Source: Leishmania donovani (taxonomy: Eukaryota > Euglenozoa > Kinetoplastea > Trypanosomatida > Trypanosomatidae). From it: 27,658 nucleotides of DNA. Shown here in pieces: positions 1 through 9,308 of this stretch. The stretch lies in NCBI RefSeq assembly GCF_000227135.1, contig NC_018259.1:872986-900643 (forward strand). The letters run 5' to 3'. Position numbers and translations under genes: made by a program. Each line of letters opens with the position of its first letter. The stretch's first letter is position 1. The notes below the pieces were generated by a model. That model worked only from the letters and a program-made list of their open reading frames with translations. It did not search any database and was not told the origin of the DNA.

Positions 1-1235
1 GCCACCCGGCTCTCGTGCTGCTCGCGCTCCTGCTGCACCCACTGCCGGTTACTGCTGAGCTGAAGCTGTCGCTTCAGGTCGTCGATGCTGTCCTGCATAG
101 CGTGCTGTTGACCGAGGAGTTCCGTTTCGCGGTTGTATTGGTTCTGAATTGTGAGCTTCATCGCCTCTAGCTGCTGTTGATGATCAGCTTCAATCTCTTC
201 TAGCGTCTGTTGGGTCAGCACAGCTTGGGAGTTGGTAGGTCGCGCCTGTGTCTCCTGCGCGCGCAGCGCTTGCTGAAGGAGCTGATTCTGCAGCCTTAAG
301 GCGTCAAAGTCATCCTTATCCACATAGCCACGAGGGGGTTGGGCAGCTGCTGATGCATCTTTGGCGGCTGCTAACGCGGATGACGGGGAGCTTGTGCTGT
401 GCGAATTCTGCAACAAGGCTACTTGAAGCGCCTTGATCTCCTCTTCCTTCTTGGCAAATGCGGCATCTTGCGATAGCTTCTCCTCCTGCGATAGCTTCAG
501 CTGAAGCCTGAGTGCCTGCACTTGATCTTGCTGATCTTCGACTTGCTCCTCTGCCTCGTGCAGCTGATCCTGCAGGGCGGCAGCCCGCGTGCGTTCCTCG
601 CGCAACTCGTGCTTCAAGCTGTCTAACTCCGCGCGCAGCTCTCGAATAGCCGCGCCAGCGTCTTTGTCGGCAACCTCCGCTGAGTGAGCCTCTACCACTG
701 CGCATGGCGTGGTGGTGACCGGGTGTTGGCGAGACTCTTCCAAGGCCGCTTTAAGCGCACGCTTCTCTTCTGCCATCATGTCTCGCTGCTCCTTCAGCTC
801 CTCAACAGCTCGCTGCAGATCTGCGACGATTCCGGCAGACTCGCGTGGCGAGTCTGGCATGCAGCCCAGCTCGTGGAGCATAACGCTGCTGCTTGGGGAC
901 GTGTTGGGCGAGCTGCTGTGGTGCGACCCTTCGGCGCGCTGCCAACCACCGCCGCTCCGCTCTTTTGCCGCGACGTACGCGCTGACAGACCTGAGAATCT
1001 TAGCCATCTGTCCTGCAATGGCGGCTGCCTTCACCGGGCTGCCGGAGAGAGAGAGGTACTTGCTGAGGGCCGTCAATGCGTTCACATTCTCATGAAGAGC
1101 GGTGGTGAGGCTGCGATGGGCATGCGCTGTCAAGGCGTACTGCGCATTTTTCAGTGCCATCCCAATCTTCAGCTGCGCCTCCTTCAACTTCTGGGCATTC
1201 TCCGCTGTGGGAGAGGCTAGGGAAGACGACGACAT
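1..1235 (-). CDS. Coiled-coil protein of unknown function, N-terminal 411 residues (C-terminus outside window)
   Basis: I do not recognise a family. Reading the minus strand from the ATG at 1235 gives an open frame of 411 codons that reaches the window edge with no stop, so the 3' end is missing. Residues 1-95 are a compact, mostly helical, Ala/Leu-rich region without Pro. Residues 100-130 are Ser/His-rich and probably disordered. Residues 133-170 and 190-275 are strongly charged heptad-like coiled coil (for example AVEELKEQRDMMAEEKRAL). A Ser/Ala linker at 278-300 is followed by a second Gln-rich coiled coil from 307 to the edge. No signal peptide or membrane segment is seen. The start is supported because it is the first ATG after a pyrimidine tract and AG acceptor (AG at 1296-1297). 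A cytoskeletal or scaffold role would be a guess from composition only. That the gene is real is well supported by the long open frame; its function is unknown. Confidence 0.8.
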   Translation of the reverse strand, partial: MSSSSLASPTAENAQKLKEAQLKIGMALKNAQYALTAHAHRSLTTALHENVNALTALSKYLSLSGSPVKAAAIAGQMAKILRSVSAYVAAKERSGGGWQRAEGSHHSSSPNTSPSSSVMLHELGCMPDSPRESAGIVADLQRAVEELKEQRDMMAEEKRALKAALEESRQHPVTTTPCAVVEAHSAEVADKDAGAAIRELRAELDSLKHELREERTRAAALQDQLHEAEEQVEDQQDQVQALRLQLKLSQEEKLSQDAAFAKKEEEIKALQVALLQNSHSTSSPSSALAAAKDASAAAQPPRGYVDKDDFDALRLQNQLLQQALRAQETQARPTNSQAVLTQQTLEEIEADHQQQLEAMKLTIQNQYNRETELLGQQHAMQDSIDDLKRQLQLSSNRQWVQQEREQHESRV

Positions 1236-1295
1236 TATTGGCGCCAGGAGCCGGAGAGAGAAGGGAAGAGGGAGAGTACCCGCTCCGTGAGATAT

Positions 1296-1344
1296 CTTGG
1301 CGGGACGATCCGCGCAGAGGACGAGGAGGGAGGCAGAGAGGGGA
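1296..1344 (-). promoter_or_regulatory. Predicted spliced-leader acceptor for the coiled-coil gene
   Basis: On the minus strand a C/T-rich tract (1314-1344) is followed by AG at 1297-1296. This would give a 5' UTR of about 60 nt with the ATG at 1235 as its first AUG. A second AG a few bases downstream is an alternative. This is inferred from the general trypanosomatid trans-splicing rule; no spliced-leader read supports it here. Confidence 0.5.
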
Positions 1345-1468
1345 TGAGCCCGATCGCCCTCTACGCAGAGTTTCGGCCTATTTCAAAGGAGATGCGTGTC
1401 TGTGTGTGAGAGCACCCCATGCGTATAACTTCGCGTACGAGCACGTTAGAAGGGGGAAGGTAAACGGC

Positions 1469-1500
1469 TGTGTGTGCGTGTGTGTGTGTGTGCGTGCGTG
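1469..1500. repeat. Imperfect (TG)n microsatellite
   Basis: TG dinucleotides interrupted by TGCG units, about 230 bp upstream of the coiled-coil gene. On the coding strand it reads as (CA)n. Tracts of this kind are common in Leishmania UTRs. Confidence 0.9.
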
Positions 1501-2370
1501 CAGCGCGCGTCAATGGCTCAACGATATAGGTTCCCTTTCGCTGCACGGACATCCAAGCGTGCTCTGCTCGGCACCTGCGTAAGCAAGAGAAAAGAAGAGA
1601 AGGGTGGAGAAATAGAGGCCGATGGATGCCTGATATACACGCACACACAGCGCATCAAATGCCCAACGGTAGCTGCAAGAGATGATAAAAGCAGAGCAAG
1701 GCACTGGCACGTGATCTCGGGTGTCACCCTCGCGCTTTCTCTCTCTTTCTCACCACTGCGTGTTTGTGTGCGCGCGTATATACGTGTGTATGTGCGTACG
1801 CGCGCGCGACTCCACTTGTGGCTCCGTCTGTGTGCTCCCGGCTGCGCAGTAACGCGGCAGGGAGGCGTGGGTCGAGGGGAGGTGGCCAGAGGGGATGTAG
1901 GGGAAGATGTAAGTCAACAAGATTCGGAGTACAGTGCGTTAATCGTGGTGCGAGCATGGCCCATGTGGGGATGCACAGAAGACATGCACACATAGCGAGA
2001 CTTGTATGCATCGCCGAGTCGGCGCCGCTCCGGTGCTTCTTCTTTGCTTTCGATGCAGAAGCTGCCCGCGCCCTTTGTGCAACAGTGCGCACGTGTGTCT
2101 GCACTGCGGCGATGTGTCATGGGATGCACTGCGCCCCCCTCTCCCCTTCCGTCCACTATTAACTAACAGGCATGGAGGAAGACTGTGCGACAGCCATGTT
2201 GTGCATCTGTGCGTGTCATGCAGCGTGTGTGAATAGGCACACCAGCGACTGAGAGAAGCGGGGAGAGGGTTGCGGATGCGAGGGAGAGAGAGGCGCAGAG
2301 TTTCGCCTACATCACTACCCGTGCTATCCTTCGTTCCCTTCACGTTGCTCACTAGAGATGGAGGAGGTCT

Positions 2371-2394
2371 GTGTGTGTGTGTGTGTGTGTGTGT
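2371..2394. repeat. (GT)12 microsatellite
   Basis: Uninterrupted GT dinucleotides about 170 bp past the helicase stop codon, inside its presumptive 3' UTR. Confidence 0.95.
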
Positions 2395-2563
2395 GATGGA
2401 GATGTGGCGACAAGTTCCGTCCAGGCGTGTTTTACTCGTACCAGCCTCCTGAACGGAAGGCTCAGCAATCCGAAACAACAACAGACACAAAGGCGAAGCG
2501 AGCCACATTAGGAAAAAGGAAGCATATGCGTCGTTAATGCACACACACGCACACACGAATCGC

Positions 2564-4885
2564 TCAGTTCATGAAAGGACGTGAGACACCAACGAAAGTC
2601 CCGTTTTCCCATTGTGGACGCGTCTTGTTGGCCTCGTAGTGGCGCAGCGCGTCCAAGCGGCGCCGGTTCAGCGACTTGAGCCGACCTTTGATGTACTCCT
2701 TCCGCTTCTCCTCCTCCGTGTTGCGAGGCAGCGTCACATGCGGCACCGAAGTCAGCGCGAATGCCTTGGACAACGCTTCGAGGTCCAGCCGGTGCACATC
2801 GAAGGTTTCCTTTAGGATATGGCTCTGATAGGCACCAACGTGTGCGCGGAACGCCGTCACAGCGCTCTTGGCGACCACCTCGTCCAGCTGCAGCACGTGC
2901 TCCAGCTTTTCCTGGATGCGTGGAAGTTTCTCTGGCATGGGATACTTCTCCATGCGGATGCCGTAGTTGGCGAGGTAGCGCACAAACGGCGCCTCTTCCG
3001 GCGTGAGAAAGAGAAGCGAGTTACCCACAGTGCCGGCGCGCGCCGTGCGTCCGATGCGGTGGATATACTCCGTCGGATCCAAAGGCGGGTCGTACTGGAG
3101 AATCCACGACACGTGAGGGATGTCCAGTCCACGCGCTGCGACATCGGTGCAGAATAGCACCCCTGTCTTCCACTCGGTGAACAATTGAAACGTCTGCACA
3201 CGCTGGCGGTGCTTCATGTGGCCGTGCAGCATCACGACGTCATCGTGGAACCCAACGGAGCCCATCATCTGGCAGTGAAAGATGGCACTCGCAACTGTGG
3301 AGCAGAAGACCATTGCCTTGGCACGGCGCGCGACCTGCTTCACAAAGGTGTACAGCGCGCGCAAGCGGTCTTGCAACGGCACAATGTGACCGAATTGGCG
3401 CAGCTTCGATGGAATTGCGTCCGCCTCGCCGGCGGAGTCCTCGCTGCAGGGACCAGCATCGCCCTCGTCCTTGCGCCCATGCTCCTCGTCCTCCACTTCT
3501 TTGCCGTCTTCATCGGGGTCGTTATACACACGGTAGGGTGCCATGCTCGTGCTCGCCTCTGATGTCTCAGCGTCGCCCATTTCCACCACAGAAGGGGCAT
3601 CACCAGCTGTGCTAAGGAAGAGCGGAAGACGCGAGAGGGAGAGGCGGGCAAGCTCACGCACCGATTTGGAGTTGGTGGCCGAGAACAAGAACGTCTGCCG
3701 CCCCTTCGGGATGCGTGTGATGACGGCGTCGAGGTCGCGCTGGAAGCCGTCAGCCAGCATGCGGTCTGCCTCATCCAGCACGAGAAGGCGCAGTCGCGAC
3801 AAGTCCCACCCCTTGCAATGGAGAACGTGATCATGAATTCGGCCAGGTGTGCCAACGACGATGGACGCCATCCCCGACATGAGACGCCGACGCTCCTCGC
3901 TGACCTTCGTGCCACCCGTAATGAGCTGTACGTGAAACTGAGCCCCACCAGCCGTGACCGGCACGGCTGCAATGTGATTACACAGTCTCGACAGAACCGA
4001 GTGCGTCTGCACGCACAGCTCTTTGGTAGGGGCCAGCAGCAGCCCTACAGTGGCGTGCGGGTATTTGTTGGCCGTGTTCTTGGCTAGGTGGAGAAGCGGT
4101 ACGCAGAAGGCGAGAGTTTTGCCAGAGCCGGTACGCGCCTGACCGAGAAGGTCGTAGCCCTCCAGCGCGTACGGGATGCTGCGCTCCTGGATGCGGGTCA
4201 TGCGGTGGAAGCCATTTTTCTGCAGGGCATCGACGACAACAGGGTCGAGGCCGATCAGTGGATGGGAGAAGAGGGCGCCGTGGGCGGCCTTGCGCCGCCG
4301 CTCGATAAGATCCACCTGCTCCTCCTCCTGATTGTCGAGCTCTTCAGCCTTCGAAGATGCGCCTCTTCCCTTGCACGCCTGAGCTGAACCTCTGTCGCCT
4401 GGTGCGCCACCTGTTGCGGAGGATAGCGTCGTCGACTGATGACCGGATTTGGCGCCCTTCGGGCCCTCGAACAGATCTTCGTGCGCATATTGGTGCCCAA
4501 GGTAGCTCGTCTCCACTTCCTCCGCGACATCCTCCACGGAGTCCTCCGCGGCGCCGCGGCGCCGCTTGCGACTGGCGCTGCCGCCACCGGCCACCAGCGC
4601 CCCGAACTGCGACTGCTTCCGACGGCACTGATGCTCCTCTTGCATCTGCTCCAGCACCTCCATGTCTTGCATTCGGAAAAAGTCACTCTTTTTCATCTTC
4701 AGCTGGCCCATGGCATCCACAGGGGAGCGAAAGGGGCTGTCGCTCATCGCAACGACCCCGCTGGCAAGACTGTCGCCGACGCCCTCAGCTTCGTCGTCAT
4801 CTGGACTGCCGCACCCCTGCGCTTGCTGCTGCCGTGCCAGCTCCTCACGTTGGCGCAGCTTTTTTCGGCGTCCCTTGATGCCCAT
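2564..4885 (-). CDS. DEAD-box ATP-dependent RNA helicase, nucleolar ribosome-biogenesis type (Has1/DDX18 or Dbp7/DDX31-like)
   Basis: An ATP-dependent RNA helicase, 773 aa from the ATG at 4885. Numbering below is from that start. All superfamily-2 DEAD-box motifs are present in order: Q-motif region GFHRMTRIQ (~225-233), motif I ARTGSGKT (~250-257), Ia PTKEL (~286-290), GG (~324), TPGR (~346-349), II DEAD (~371-374), III SAT (~402-404), IV MVFCST (~525-530), V TDVAARGLDIP (~580-590) and VI HRIGRTAR (~609-616). The C-terminal extension (~671-717) with AFRAHVGAYQSH and FDVHRLDLEALSKAF resembles the DUF4217-type tail of Has1/Dbp4/Dbp7-class nucleolar helicases. An acidic insert (~435-490) separates the two RecA lobes, and the first ~200 residues are charged and low-complexity with a basic nuclear-type patch RKRRRG. 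A role in pre-rRNA processing or ribosome assembly is inferred from family. The frame extends to 4924 only through a TTG codon, so ATG 4885, the first AUG after the predicted acceptor, is preferred. Confidence 0.93.
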   Translation of the reverse strand: MGIKGRRKKLRQREELARQQQAQGCGSPDDDEAEGVGDSLASGVVAMSDSPFRSPVDAMGQLKMKKSDFFRMQDMEVLEQMQEEHQCRRKQSQFGALVAGGGSASRKRRRGAAEDSVEDVAEEVETSYLGHQYAHEDLFEGPKGAKSGHQSTTLSSATGGAPGDRGSAQACKGRGASSKAEELDNQEEEQVDLIERRRKAAHGALFSHPLIGLDPVVVDALQKNGFHRMTRIQERSIPYALEGYDLLGQARTGSGKTLAFCVPLLHLAKNTANKYPHATVGLLLAPTKELCVQTHSVLSRLCNHIAAVPVTAGGAQFHVQLITGGTKVSEERRRLMSGMASIVVGTPGRIHDHVLHCKGWDLSRLRLLVLDEADRMLADGFQRDLDAVITRIPKGRQTFLFSATNSKSVRELARLSLSRLPLFLSTAGDAPSVVEMGDAETSEASTSMAPYRVYNDPDEDGKEVEDEEHGRKDEGDAGPCSEDSAGEADAIPSKLRQFGHIVPLQDRLRALYTFVKQVARRAKAMVFCSTVASAIFHCQMMGSVGFHDDVVMLHGHMKHRQRVQTFQLFTEWKTGVLFCTDVAARGLDIPHVSWILQYDPPLDPTEYIHRIGRTARAGTVGNSLLFLTPEEAPFVRYLANYGIRMEKYPMPEKLPRIQEKLEHVLQLDEVVAKSAVTAFRAHVGAYQSHILKETFDVHRLDLEALSKAFALTSVPHVTLPRNTEEEKRKEYIKGRLKSLNRRRLDALRHYEANKTRPQWENGTFVGVSRPFMN

Positions 4886-5803
4886 GGATGCCCCTATTCT
4901 CAACTCCGCCAGGCAGTACTGCAAAAGTGCTCAGTTGATGGAGAGCCCGTCGCCTGGCCAGGCAACGCAGGCGAGCAGGGAGGGTTAGTGTGCTATGGTG
5001 CAACGCTCACCGTGCAGAGAGCGAGGGCAGAGGAAAAGAGGCGTGTGTACACCCACACTGGCGAAGAGAAGGGTGCAAGGTGCAACAGTGAACGAAAAAG
5101 AATTGTGTGCATCGCCTACCTGTAGAGATCGGAGAAACGGCTCAGCGTCTTCTTTTCGGTTGGTGGAACGGACGGCTGATGTGCGGGAAGCCCACAATAC
5201 GACCCCTTGTTGCGTTCGCATGCAGTCGCAGGACTCATGAAGATTGATGGCAGGAGCATACATATATAAACGACGGTGCTGCTGCTCTCTATCAGCAAGT
5301 GTCGCTAGTGCACAAAGAGAGGCAGCAGCAGAGGGCTTCGCCTTCGTCTGCGTGGATAGCTCGGTTAGCACGTTGGCGCCACATCCTCCTGCATGTTCGA
5401 CTGTGCCGCACAGTTGCTGTCGTTCTATGTTTATGTATGTGCATGCGTGAGTACGAAACAGACAGAGTTCGGCCGGTGACATGTGAGGGCGCGATCACCA
5501 CCGCGCTGCTCACGGGCTTCTGGTTCATCCGTGCCCCTCTCCGGCGCTGCGACAAGGTCAACCGGTCACGCAAATCATTCAGGGTCGAGGAGAAGCAGCA
5601 CACCGTCACGTGCAACGCAGAAACACGGAAGAGGCGAATCAGCGTGCGGGCGTTTGAGGGCGGAATTTACCACTCGTGTTAAAGCAACTGGCAAGCAGGC
5701 GAGCCCGCTCGCGCGCACACACACGGAGGCATAATAGCACTCGCTGAGAGCGCAAGCACACAAACACACATATATAGAGACACCACAAGGAGACAACCCT
5801 GTT
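4886..5803. other. Intergenic region: helicase 5' flank and formyltransferase 3' UTR
   Basis: About 0.9 kb without a convincing gene. It contains the helicase splice signal, short AT-rich patches such as ATATATAAAC near 5260-5272 and ATATATAGAG near 5769-5778, and mixed sequence with no long open frame of coding-like composition. I see no RNA gene. Confidence 0.7.
5006..5040 (-). promoter_or_regulatory. Predicted spliced-leader acceptor for the helicase gene
   Basis: The minus strand reads a C/T-rich run (5040-5014) followed by its first AG at 5007-5006. This gives a 5' UTR of about 120 nt in which the ATG at 4885 is the first AUG. Further AGs lie downstream, including a TTTTGCAG near 4921, so the exact site is uncertain. 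Confidence 0.45.
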
Positions 5804-8800
5804 CTACGAGTATTCGGAGAAGAGTCCGACGTAGAGGACACCCGTCTTCATGGCCAGGCCTTTCCGGATGAGGACGGCCGGCTGAGCCTTGTTCGCCCAC
5901 TTCATATGAGCCTCCTTCCAGAGGAACCACCCTTCCTTGCACTTTATGGCGCCGTAGCTTTCGTCACACTGAGGAAAGTAGCCGGTGCCGGGAGGGATGT
6001 GGACGTGGTGCTGTGTCGGCGGTGCGGCGTGGATAACCTCAGGCACGTAGTCCTCCGGTGCCTCCTCGTCCTCCGCCGGCTCCTCTGTTTGCACTGCCGT
6101 AGCTACACCACCGGCATGCGGGTGGCCATGGTCCGGCTGCCGCTGCCCCTTCTCCTCTGCGGTGAAAGAAGCGGCGCGAGGTGACGTTGTGGTTGAGTGA
6201 GGGACTGTGCCTTCGCCAGCTGCTTCGCACGGTTGCTGCTGCAAGGTCAGGTGCGCTCCATTTGTGCCTGCCGTGCCGCGCTCGCTCAACGCAAGGACAG
6301 ACCAGCATCTAACCTGCCGTGTCGTCTCCTGTGCAGCGCTGTCGCTTGTACGGTTGCACAGCAGTGAACGAAAAATGGCCGCCGGTGCACGGTAAAAGCG
6401 AACACGCCGATGAAGCTGCTGTGACTGGTGCTGACAGATGCAGGTGGAAGACACCCTTTGCAGATGTCCGCTTCGCTCCACCTCAGCCAACTCTTCGCAC
6501 ACGCACTCTGGTGCCAGTACCGGGTTCACCACTTGTGTGAAGGTGCAGGGGATGCGTAGTGTGTTCTCCGCCTCCGTGAGCAGCTGAAGGCCTGCAGGGC
6601 TGAAGATGTCCAGGTCAACATGTTTGCCCGCCACGACGCCGACGGGAACGTCGCTGTCCTCGCTAGTCAAGGTTACCGTGGCAGCCAACATCTTTTCTTG
6701 CCTTGCTCCCGCGCACTCCCTCTGCTGCTGCGAATTTCCCTGCGACTTGGCGTGCGGCTTGGCACGCTTGAGCAGAATCCGCCGCAACGCGCGGTGCACT
6801 AGCTGGTTGCGCACCGGGGTGCTACCCTTGTCGAGCGTGGCATTCACCGAGGGCTGGAAGTAGTCCCCGCCGACGAAGGCGCGCCAGACACCGAACGCTT
6901 CGGCTGCATCCATACTACTGAAGCGCACCACTGCTGCATCCTTCGGCAACAGTGGTGCATGGTAGGGATCCTCGGAGAAGTGGGCATAGGTGGGATACGC
7001 CTGAATCTGCGCAAACTTCCAACTGTACGTAAAGCTGTCTGGCCAGTCGCAGTGCGAGCTCAGCACCGAAGCCGGGAAAACCTCCGCGCACTTCATGGTA
7101 GTTGTGATGCCCATCTCCGCTGCCGCACTGAGAGAGACCGTCTTTTTGCTTACCAGAGCCCTCTTGCACTCTGCCGTTGCCGCGGTAGTGCCACTCTTGT
7201 GCTGATGCGCCGCGGCACTGCAAGCCGGTGTTGCCTGTGCAGCAGCAGCAGCAGCAGCAGCAGCATCGGAAGGGCTCCCCAGATTCTGGAAGAACAGCGC
7301 ACGAAGCGTTTTGCTGGCGGCGCGCACCGCCTCGGGGGTGATGTGGGTGGGGGCACGGCACAGCGTCATCCAGGGCTGGCAGCAGCGGGGGTGGCGAACC
7401 TCTGCACCATCTGCGCTGGGAGACGCTTCAGAGCTGCCAAGGCAGTGACTCAGTGTCATGCCATCTAATGCGTGCACCGTTTGGCGAACGCGCATCACTG
7501 AGCAGTTCTCCGACGAGCCTGGCAAGGATGACAGAAACGGTAGCTCGGTGGCGCTGAAGAGCGTATTCGTCGGCAAGTGTGTGTCGTGCGACGTAACCGA
7601 AGCCGGCGCGGCAACGCGGCCGCCGGGACGGTGCACGAGAGGTGTCAGACTGCGCTGACGCAGCGCGAACCACGACGGTACTATGGCGCCGTTGGTGGAT
7701 GAAGCCTTGGTCGAGCGACAGTCGACGCCGTCTTGGTGAGTTTGTGGTTGACTACCGCTGCAGCCGTGGGACCAGGACGCGGACGGCCGCGCTGAGGCCA
7801 AGGGGGGCGCAAGCACAGAAACGTCGCTGGTCGTCACCGATGGCCGCCACGCTGGTGGAGCTTCGCCAAATATAAGGTCGCATAGGCCAGCCGCACCGAT
7901 CTGGGTGACCAACGGGAAGTACAAGCGAATGTCCATGTCGAGGGGGATGGGCACCTCGCACTGCCAGAGCACGTTCCCCGAGTCCATTGCTGTCTGCTCG
8001 GGTTTCATTTGAGTGATGCTCACGCCGCCCAACGTCTCGTTGCGACGCAGTGCAGTAAAGATGGGGCTGGCGCCGCGGTAGCGCGGGAGCAGCGAGGGGT
8101 GCATATTGATCACGGGTGGCAGCACATGCAACAGGCGCTTCGGCAGGAAGTAGCGGAAGGAGACGACAACGGTGAGGTCGTAGTCCGCCAGAGAACGCCC
8201 CTGTGCGACCCATGTGTGCGGAGTCGCAGAGGGCGCAGAAGATGGCGAAAAGCCCTTGGTATTGAGCTTTCCATTCGCTGACGGCGAAAGGACGCCGGCT
8301 CCGCAGCGCGGCGCAGATGACGGCAGCGCGTGTGAGGTCCGGTGGCTCGCCATAGGGCGGCTCCTGTAAAGATGATGTGCGTGTGAGCCTGTCGTACTGG
8401 CTGCCACGTCTTTCCTGCTGGCCAGCATCTCCTTCAGCAAGGCGCTCCGCGACAGCGACTTTGGGTCATCCACCGGGATGATTGGCAATCCGTGTTCGAC
8501 GCAGTACCGCGCTACTGGGTACTGGCGCGTGAACTTCTTGGCCGCCTCCTCCGGCGTCATGCCACGCGGAAGCGCCGGACACACCACCGTGATATGATCA
8601 CGCACGAATGCGTCCACCTCTGTCATGGCCTCTTCGTCCTTTGCCGCGCGCCGTCCCTGCGATGATGACGCTGCAGCCAAGGGTGACCAGTGCACATCAC
8701 CTGCGTCGCCACTGCTGTTGCCTGCCTTCGAGCACCGCAGCGCACTTGCCACGATGCAGCGCATCCGTGCGTGAAGGGCTTCAAGTGCGGTGACTGAGAC

Positions 8801-9223
8801 CACATCACCGCCGAACACCAGTAGGCGCGGTACGCGCACATAAGCAGGCGGAGCTGCTTCGCGGACGCGCAGCTGATCCACCATGGAAGCCATCGTGGAG
8901 CCGGACATAGCTGTGGCGGTGAAGGACGCGGAGGAGGAAAGGGCGGAGCCGGCGACTCTCACTGTATCGATCGGGCAGGTGTTTACGCCGGCATCAGCTG
9001 TGCTGTCGTGTGCGTTCACTCGCGCCTGAGAGCGTGCTCCGGAGTGGGGCAGAGAGATCGCGGTGTAGGTGCGGGGCGTTCCGACACGAACCGCTGCCAG
9101 TCCAGTGTGCCGTGTTCGAAAGCACGCCCGTTGGCCACTGTTGCACCCGCTGCACGAGTGAAGAGCAACAGCAGCGAGACCAAAGGCCATGGGGCTTCGA
9201 GCGAGGGCGGGCATTGTGTGCAT
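5804..9223 (-). CDS. FMT: Mitochondrial methionyl-tRNA formyltransferase, unusually long
   Basis: Transfers a formyl group from 10-formyl-tetrahydrofolate to Met-tRNA for mitochondrial translation initiation. In trypanosomatids this is known to act on imported elongator-type tRNA-Met. The protein is 1139 aa from ATG 9223 (numbering from there). Residues 1-45 are Arg/Ala/Ser-rich without acidic residues, like a mitochondrial presequence. The formyltransferase fold starts at ~132 (RLLVFGGDVVSVTALEAL). The catalytic region has VVVSFRYFLP (~352-361), then INMHPSLLPRYRGASP (~372-387) with Asn373 and His375, and MDSGNVL (~413-419) with Asp414, matching the Asn-His-Asp triad of bacterial Fmt. Long Ser/Ala/His-rich inserts separate the conserved blocks, including a nine-Ala run coded by a (CAG)n tract. 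The last ~55 residues (AIKCKEGWFLWKEAHMKW) resemble the C-terminus of animal MTFMT. Typical enzymes have 300-390 residues, so this one is about three times longer. The frame continues to 9376, but that part lies upstream of the predicted splice site. Confidence 0.9.
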   Translation of the reverse strand: MHTMPALARSPMAFGLAAVALHSCSGCNSGQRACFRTRHTGLAAVRVGTPRTYTAISLPHSGARSQARVNAHDSTADAGVNTCPIDTVRVAGSALSSSASFTATAMSGSTMASMVDQLRVREAAPPAYVRVPRLLVFGGDVVSVTALEALHARMRCIVASALRCSKAGNSSGDAGDVHWSPLAAASSSQGRRAAKDEEAMTEVDAFVRDHITVVCPALPRGMTPEEAAKKFTRQYPVARYCVEHGLPIIPVDDPKSLSRSALLKEMLASRKDVAASTTGSHAHHLYRSRPMASHRTSHALPSSAPRCGAGVLSPSANGKLNTKGFSPSSAPSATPHTWVAQGRSLADYDLTVVVSFRYFLPKRLLHVLPPVINMHPSLLPRYRGASPIFTALRRNETLGGVSITQMKPEQTAMDSGNVLWQCEVPIPLDMDIRLYFPLVTQIGAAGLCDLIFGEAPPAWRPSVTTSDVSVLAPPLASARPSASWSHGCSGSQPQTHQDGVDCRSTKASSTNGAIVPSWFALRQRSLTPLVHRPGGRVAAPASVTSHDTHLPTNTLFSATELPFLSSLPGSSENCSVMRVRQTVHALDGMTLSHCLGSSEASPSADGAEVRHPRCCQPWMTLCRAPTHITPEAVRAASKTLRALFFQNLGSPSDAAAAAAAAAQATPACSAAAHQHKSGTTAATAECKRALVSKKTVSLSAAAEMGITTTMKCAEVFPASVLSSHCDWPDSFTYSWKFAQIQAYPTYAHFSEDPYHAPLLPKDAAVVRFSSMDAAEAFGVWRAFVGGDYFQPSVNATLDKGSTPVRNQLVHRALRRILLKRAKPHAKSQGNSQQQRECAGARQEKMLAATVTLTSEDSDVPVGVVAGKHVDLDIFSPAGLQLLTEAENTLRIPCTFTQVVNPVLAPECVCEELAEVERSGHLQRVSSTCICQHQSQQLHRRVRFYRAPAAIFRSLLCNRTSDSAAQETTRQVRCWSVLALSERGTAGTNGAHLTLQQQPCEAAGEGTVPHSTTTSPRAASFTAEEKGQRQPDHGHPHAGGVATAVQTEEPAEDEEAPEDYVPEVIHAAPPTQHHVHIPPGTGYFPQCDESYGAIKCKEGWFLWKEAHMKWANKAQPAVLIRKGLAMKTGVLYVGLFSEYS
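7240..7264. repeat. (CAG)n trinucleotide run within the formyltransferase gene
   Basis: Eight uninterrupted CAG units on the plus strand encode part of a nine-alanine stretch on the minus strand (around residues 654-662 of the formyltransferase). It lies in a low-complexity insert outside the conserved enzyme blocks, so length changes should be tolerated. Confidence 0.9.
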
Positions 9224-9267
9224 ATGATGAAGGGAAACAACACGCCGATAGTTGCGCACCACCACCA

Positions 9268-9308
9268 CTTGCAGGAAACGGGTCCGGGTATGAGAAGAGA
9301 GAAGAAAC
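9268..9308 (-). promoter_or_regulatory. Predicted spliced-leader acceptor for the formyltransferase gene
   Basis: The minus strand has TTTCTTCTCTCTTCTC (about 9305-9290) followed by CCTGCAAG, with AG at 9269-9268. The first AUG downstream is at 9223, leaving a ~44 nt 5' UTR. This is the reason for choosing 9223 rather than the longer frame. Met codons at 9214 and 9190 are alternatives that keep the presequence. Confidence 0.55.

Larger units (their letters stand above)
1236..2563. other. Intergenic region: helicase 3' UTR and upstream flank of the coiled-coil gene
   Basis: No credible gene is seen. The stretch holds an imperfect (TG)n tract at 1469-1500, a pure (GT)12 at 2371-2394, alternating TGTGCG/CGCGCG purine-pyrimidine sequence around 1755-1810, and pyrimidine-rich minus-strand sequence near 1230-1345 that serves the next splice site. 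Reading frames here on either strand translate to Cys/Val/Arg or Ser/Leu-rich low-complexity sequence and overlap one another, as expected for spurious ORFs in GT-rich DNA. Confidence 0.75.

Noticed and set aside
4886..4924. 13-residue N-terminal extension of the helicase
   Set aside because: It begins with TTG, not ATG. The first real AUG is at 4885.
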